Assembly (NCBI GenBank): GCA_964651475.1 | Contig: CAZYXV010000061.1 | Span: forward strand, 1 to 14,520 | Direction: 5' to 3' | Source: JBGSMF01 sp964651475 | GTDB taxonomy: Bacteria; Chloroflexota; Anaerolineae; Fen-1058 | DNA: 14,520 bases | Shown: piece after piece, positions 12,840-14,520 of the stretch | Layout: every line of letters starts with the position of its first letter | Numbering within the stretch: the first letter of the stretch is position 1 | The notes under the pieces: model-generated | What the model saw: only the letters and a program-made list of their open reading frames with translations | What the model was told of the DNA's origin: nothing | The model's database searches: none | Made by a program: the position numbers and the translations under genes

Positions 12840-13622
12840 ATGGCACTTTTGGAAGCACGACGAGTCGTCAAGCGATTCGGCGGATTGATGGCCGTCAACG
12901 AGGTAGACTTTACGATAGAGCCGGGCAGCATGGTCAGCATCATCGGGCCGAACGGCGCGGGCAAGACGACGTTCTTTAACTGCATCACAGGCATTTACAG
13001 GCCGGAAGGCGGCACGATCCAATTCGATGGTCACGCGCTGGTGGGCAGGCGGCCCGATCAAATCACGGCGATGGGCATTGCCCGCACATTCCAAAATATT
13101 CGCCTGTTCAACAACATGACGGTGTTGGAAAACGTCTTGGTGGGAATGCACTCGCACATGCGCTCGCATTTGTGGGACATCCTATCGCATTCACCCGGCT
13201 TTCACACTGAAGACCGGGCGGCGCGCAAAAAAGGGCTCGAGTTGTTGGAATACGTGGGACTGAAAGGGACCGGCGACGAGCTGGCCAAGAACCTGCCTTA
13301 CGGCGCGCAGCGCCGCGTCGAAGTCGCCCGGGCGCTGGCGGCCCGCCCCAAGCTGCTGCTCTTGGACGAGCCGACGGCGGGCATGAACCCGCAGGAATCG
13401 TCCGATGCGGTGACATTGTTCCGCCGCCTGCGCGACGAGTTGGGCATCACGGTGCTCTTGATCGAGCACCAGATGCGCGTGGTGATGGGCATCTCGGAAT
13501 ACATCACGGTGCTGGATTACGGCGCCAAGATCGCCGAGGGCGCGCCCAAGGATATTAGCCGCAATCCTATTGTGATCGAGGCGTATTTGGGACGCGGCGC
13601 GGCGGCTCAAATCCGCGCCTGA
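12840..13622 (+). CDS. livG: ABC transporter ATP-binding protein LivG-type
   Basis: A cytoplasmic ATPase subunit powering the importer (260 residues). It has Walker A GPNGAGKTT (36-44), Q-loop Q85 (ARTFQNIRLF), signature region LPYGAQRRVEVARAL (152-166, the LivG-type variant of LSGGQ), Walker B LLLLDEP (172-178) and the H-loop His H210 (LLIEHQM). The C-terminal extension ISRNPIVIEAYLG is typical of LivG. Two starts are possible: ATG 12834 overlaps the livM stop, and ATG 12840. AGAGGAG ends at 12831, two bases from the former and eight from the latter, so 12840 is preferred. Confidence 0.95.
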   Translation: MALLEARRVVKRFGGLMAVNEVDFTIEPGSMVSIIGPNGAGKTTFFNCITGIYRPEGGTIQFDGHALVGRRPDQITAMGIARTFQNIRLFNNMTVLENVLVGMHSHMRSHLWDILSHSPGFHTEDRAARKKGLELLEYVGLKGTGDELAKNLPYGAQRRVEVARALAARPKLLLLDEPTAGMNPQESSDAVTLFRRLRDELGITVLLIEHQMRVVMGISEYITVLDYGAKIAEGAPKDISRNPIVIEAYLGRGAAAQIRA

Positions 13623-13635
13623 CGGGAGCTTGCGC

Positions 13636-14346
13636 ATGCTGCTAACAGTCAACACTCTGCACGTTTACTATGGACATATTCACGCCATCAAGGGCCTCTC
13701 GCTTCAAGTGGACCAGGGCGAGATTGTCACGCTGATCGGCGCTAACGGCGCGGGCAAATCCACCACGCTCAAGACCATTTCCGGTTTGCTGCATCCGCGC
13801 GAAGGCAGCATCACGCTGGAAGGCCAGGCCATTGATCACATGCCGCCGCACGAAATCGCGGCGCTGGGTATCGCGCACGTGCCGGAGGGCCGCCACGTTT
13901 TTCCGCGCCTCACGGTCGAAGAGAACCTGGAGATGGGCGCGTTCACGCTCAAAGATCGAACGGTGATCGAGCGGCAGAAGGAATTGGTGTTTCACCTGTT
14001 CCCGCGCCTGAAGGAGCGCCGCGCCCAGAAAGGCGGGACGCTTTCAGGCGGCGAGCAGCAGATGCTTGCCACCGGCCGCGCGTTGATGATGAATCCGCGC
14101 ATCTTGCTGATGGACGAGCCTTCGATGGGGCTGGCGCCCGTGCTGGTCGAATCTATCTTTGATACCATCCGCGACATTAACCAGTCGCAAGGCACGACGA
14201 TTCTGCTGGTGGAGCAGAACGCGCTGATGGCGTTGGGGCTGGCCAGCCGCGGTTACGTACTGCAAACTGGCGAGATCGTCTTGCAAGACACCTCCACCAA
14301 CTTGCGCAACAACACCATGGTGCGCACGGCCTACCTGGGCGAATAA
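13636..14346 (+). CDS. livF: ABC transporter ATP-binding protein LivF-type
   Basis: The second ATPase subunit, pairing with LivG (236 residues, normal length). Motifs are Walker A GANGAGKST (35-43), the LivF-typical VPEGRHVFPRLTVEENL (82-98), signature LSGGEQQ (136-142) and Walker B ILLMDEP (156-162). The H-loop position reads LLVEQNA, with Gln in place of His, as is usual in LivF. The ATG at 13636 has GGGAG (13624-13628) seven bases upstream; a TTG at 13630 is in frame but too close to it. It ends the operon; no intrinsic terminator follows directly, though palindromic repeats begin about 50 bases later. Confidence 0.95.
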   Translation: MLLTVNTLHVYYGHIHAIKGLSLQVDQGEIVTLIGANGAGKSTTLKTISGLLHPREGSITLEGQAIDHMPPHEIAALGIAHVPEGRHVFPRLTVEENLEMGAFTLKDRTVIERQKELVFHLFPRLKERRAQKGGTLSGGEQQMLATGRALMMNPRILLMDEPSMGLAPVLVESIFDTIRDINQSQGTTILLVEQNALMALGLASRGYVLQTGEIVLQDTSTNLRNNTMVRTAYLGE

Positions 14347-14393
14347 ATCCTTATTCTGACGTAACTCGGCCGCATCCTTCGACTCCGCGCCGC

Positions 14394-14460
14394 GCATCCT
14401 GAGCGCGGTCGAAGGAGCGCGGTGCTCATCCTGGGCGAGGCCGAAGGACGCTCAGGATGC
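14394..14460. repeat. REP-like palindrome after the ABC operon
   Basis: GCATCCTGAGCG (14394-14405) and CGCTCAGGATGC (14449-14460) are perfect 12-base inverted arms. The interior and the left flank carry further related pieces (CATCCTTCGACT at 14372-14383, GGTCGAAGGAGCGC at 14407-14420, GGCCGAAGGA at 14439-14448). It can fold into a large branched hairpin that may stabilise or end the operon mRNA. Confidence 0.7.
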
Positions 14461-14467
14461 TGGGTAG

Positions 14468-14520
14468 GTATCTTCTCAATAATCCGGGGTAGTGGCAGGG
14501 CTTGCCCCTGCCCTCATATG
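14468..14520. mobile_element. 92-bp MITE-like element, third copy, cut by the window end
   Basis: The last 53 bases are identical to the first 53 of the copy at 8254-8345, beginning GTATCTTCTCAATAATCCGG. The eight bases just before it are CTGGGTAG (14460-14467, sharing one base with the REP arm). If it is intact, the element should end 39 bases past the window and be followed by CTGGGTAG. Confidence 0.8.

Noticed and set aside
12003..13169. 388-residue open frame on the minus strand opposite the livM and livG homologues
   Set aside because: Low-complexity composition without motifs, fully overlapping well-supported ABC transporter genes.

Overview
The window looks like a chromosomal segment of an uncultured, high-GC member of the Chloroflexota, probably Anaerolineae-like. 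This rests on overall style and is an inference: a Gly-rich lipoprotein linker after the lipobox, a Thr/Pro-rich linker before C-terminal membrane helices, a Liv-type ABC operon whose permeases have long N-terminal extensions, and intergenic DNA packed with palindromic repeats. No rRNA or tRNA gene, CRISPR array or transposase gene was seen.

Layout. (1) 133-1269: a membrane-anchored metallophosphoesterase with one conserved motif lost. (2) 1399-2997: a two-gene operon, SCP2-type lipid carrier plus iron-dependent alcohol dehydrogenase, behind a good sigma-70-type promoter whose -35 overlaps a palindrome. (3) 2999-3187: a degenerate composite of short palindromic repeats. (4) 3184-3855 (minus) and 4006-5040 (plus): a divergent pair, an FHA/winged-helix regulator and a membrane-anchored Ser/Thr kinase, with overlapping promoters; this resembles a phospho-signalling switch. 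(5) 5278-8073 (minus): a large secreted, C-terminally membrane-anchored GH3-like protein that keeps the nucleophile motif but lacks the NagZ acid/base loop. (6) 8074-8755: a 682-bp gene-free region with repeats, then a strong promoter and a long leader. (7) 8756-14346: a complete livJHMGF-type branched-chain amino acid/amide ABC importer operon, with a hairpin terminator between the binding-protein gene and the rest. (8) 14347-14520: REP-like repeat and the start of another mobile repeat.

The most interesting signal lies between the genes. A 92-bp element with 12-bp imperfect terminal inverted repeats (GTATCTTCTCAA / TTGAGATGATAC) occurs as two full copies (5097-5188 and 8254-8345). Each is flanked by a perfect 8-bp direct repeat (GTTTTTAC; TCGCAATG), the mark of transposition. 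A third copy is cut by the window end and a degenerate relative lies at 3066-3187. Both full copies landed in other palindromic repeats, one in the loop of a 16-bp hairpin. The element itself can fold as a three-way junction. It is a MITE-like non-autonomous element with an apparent taste for hairpin DNA.
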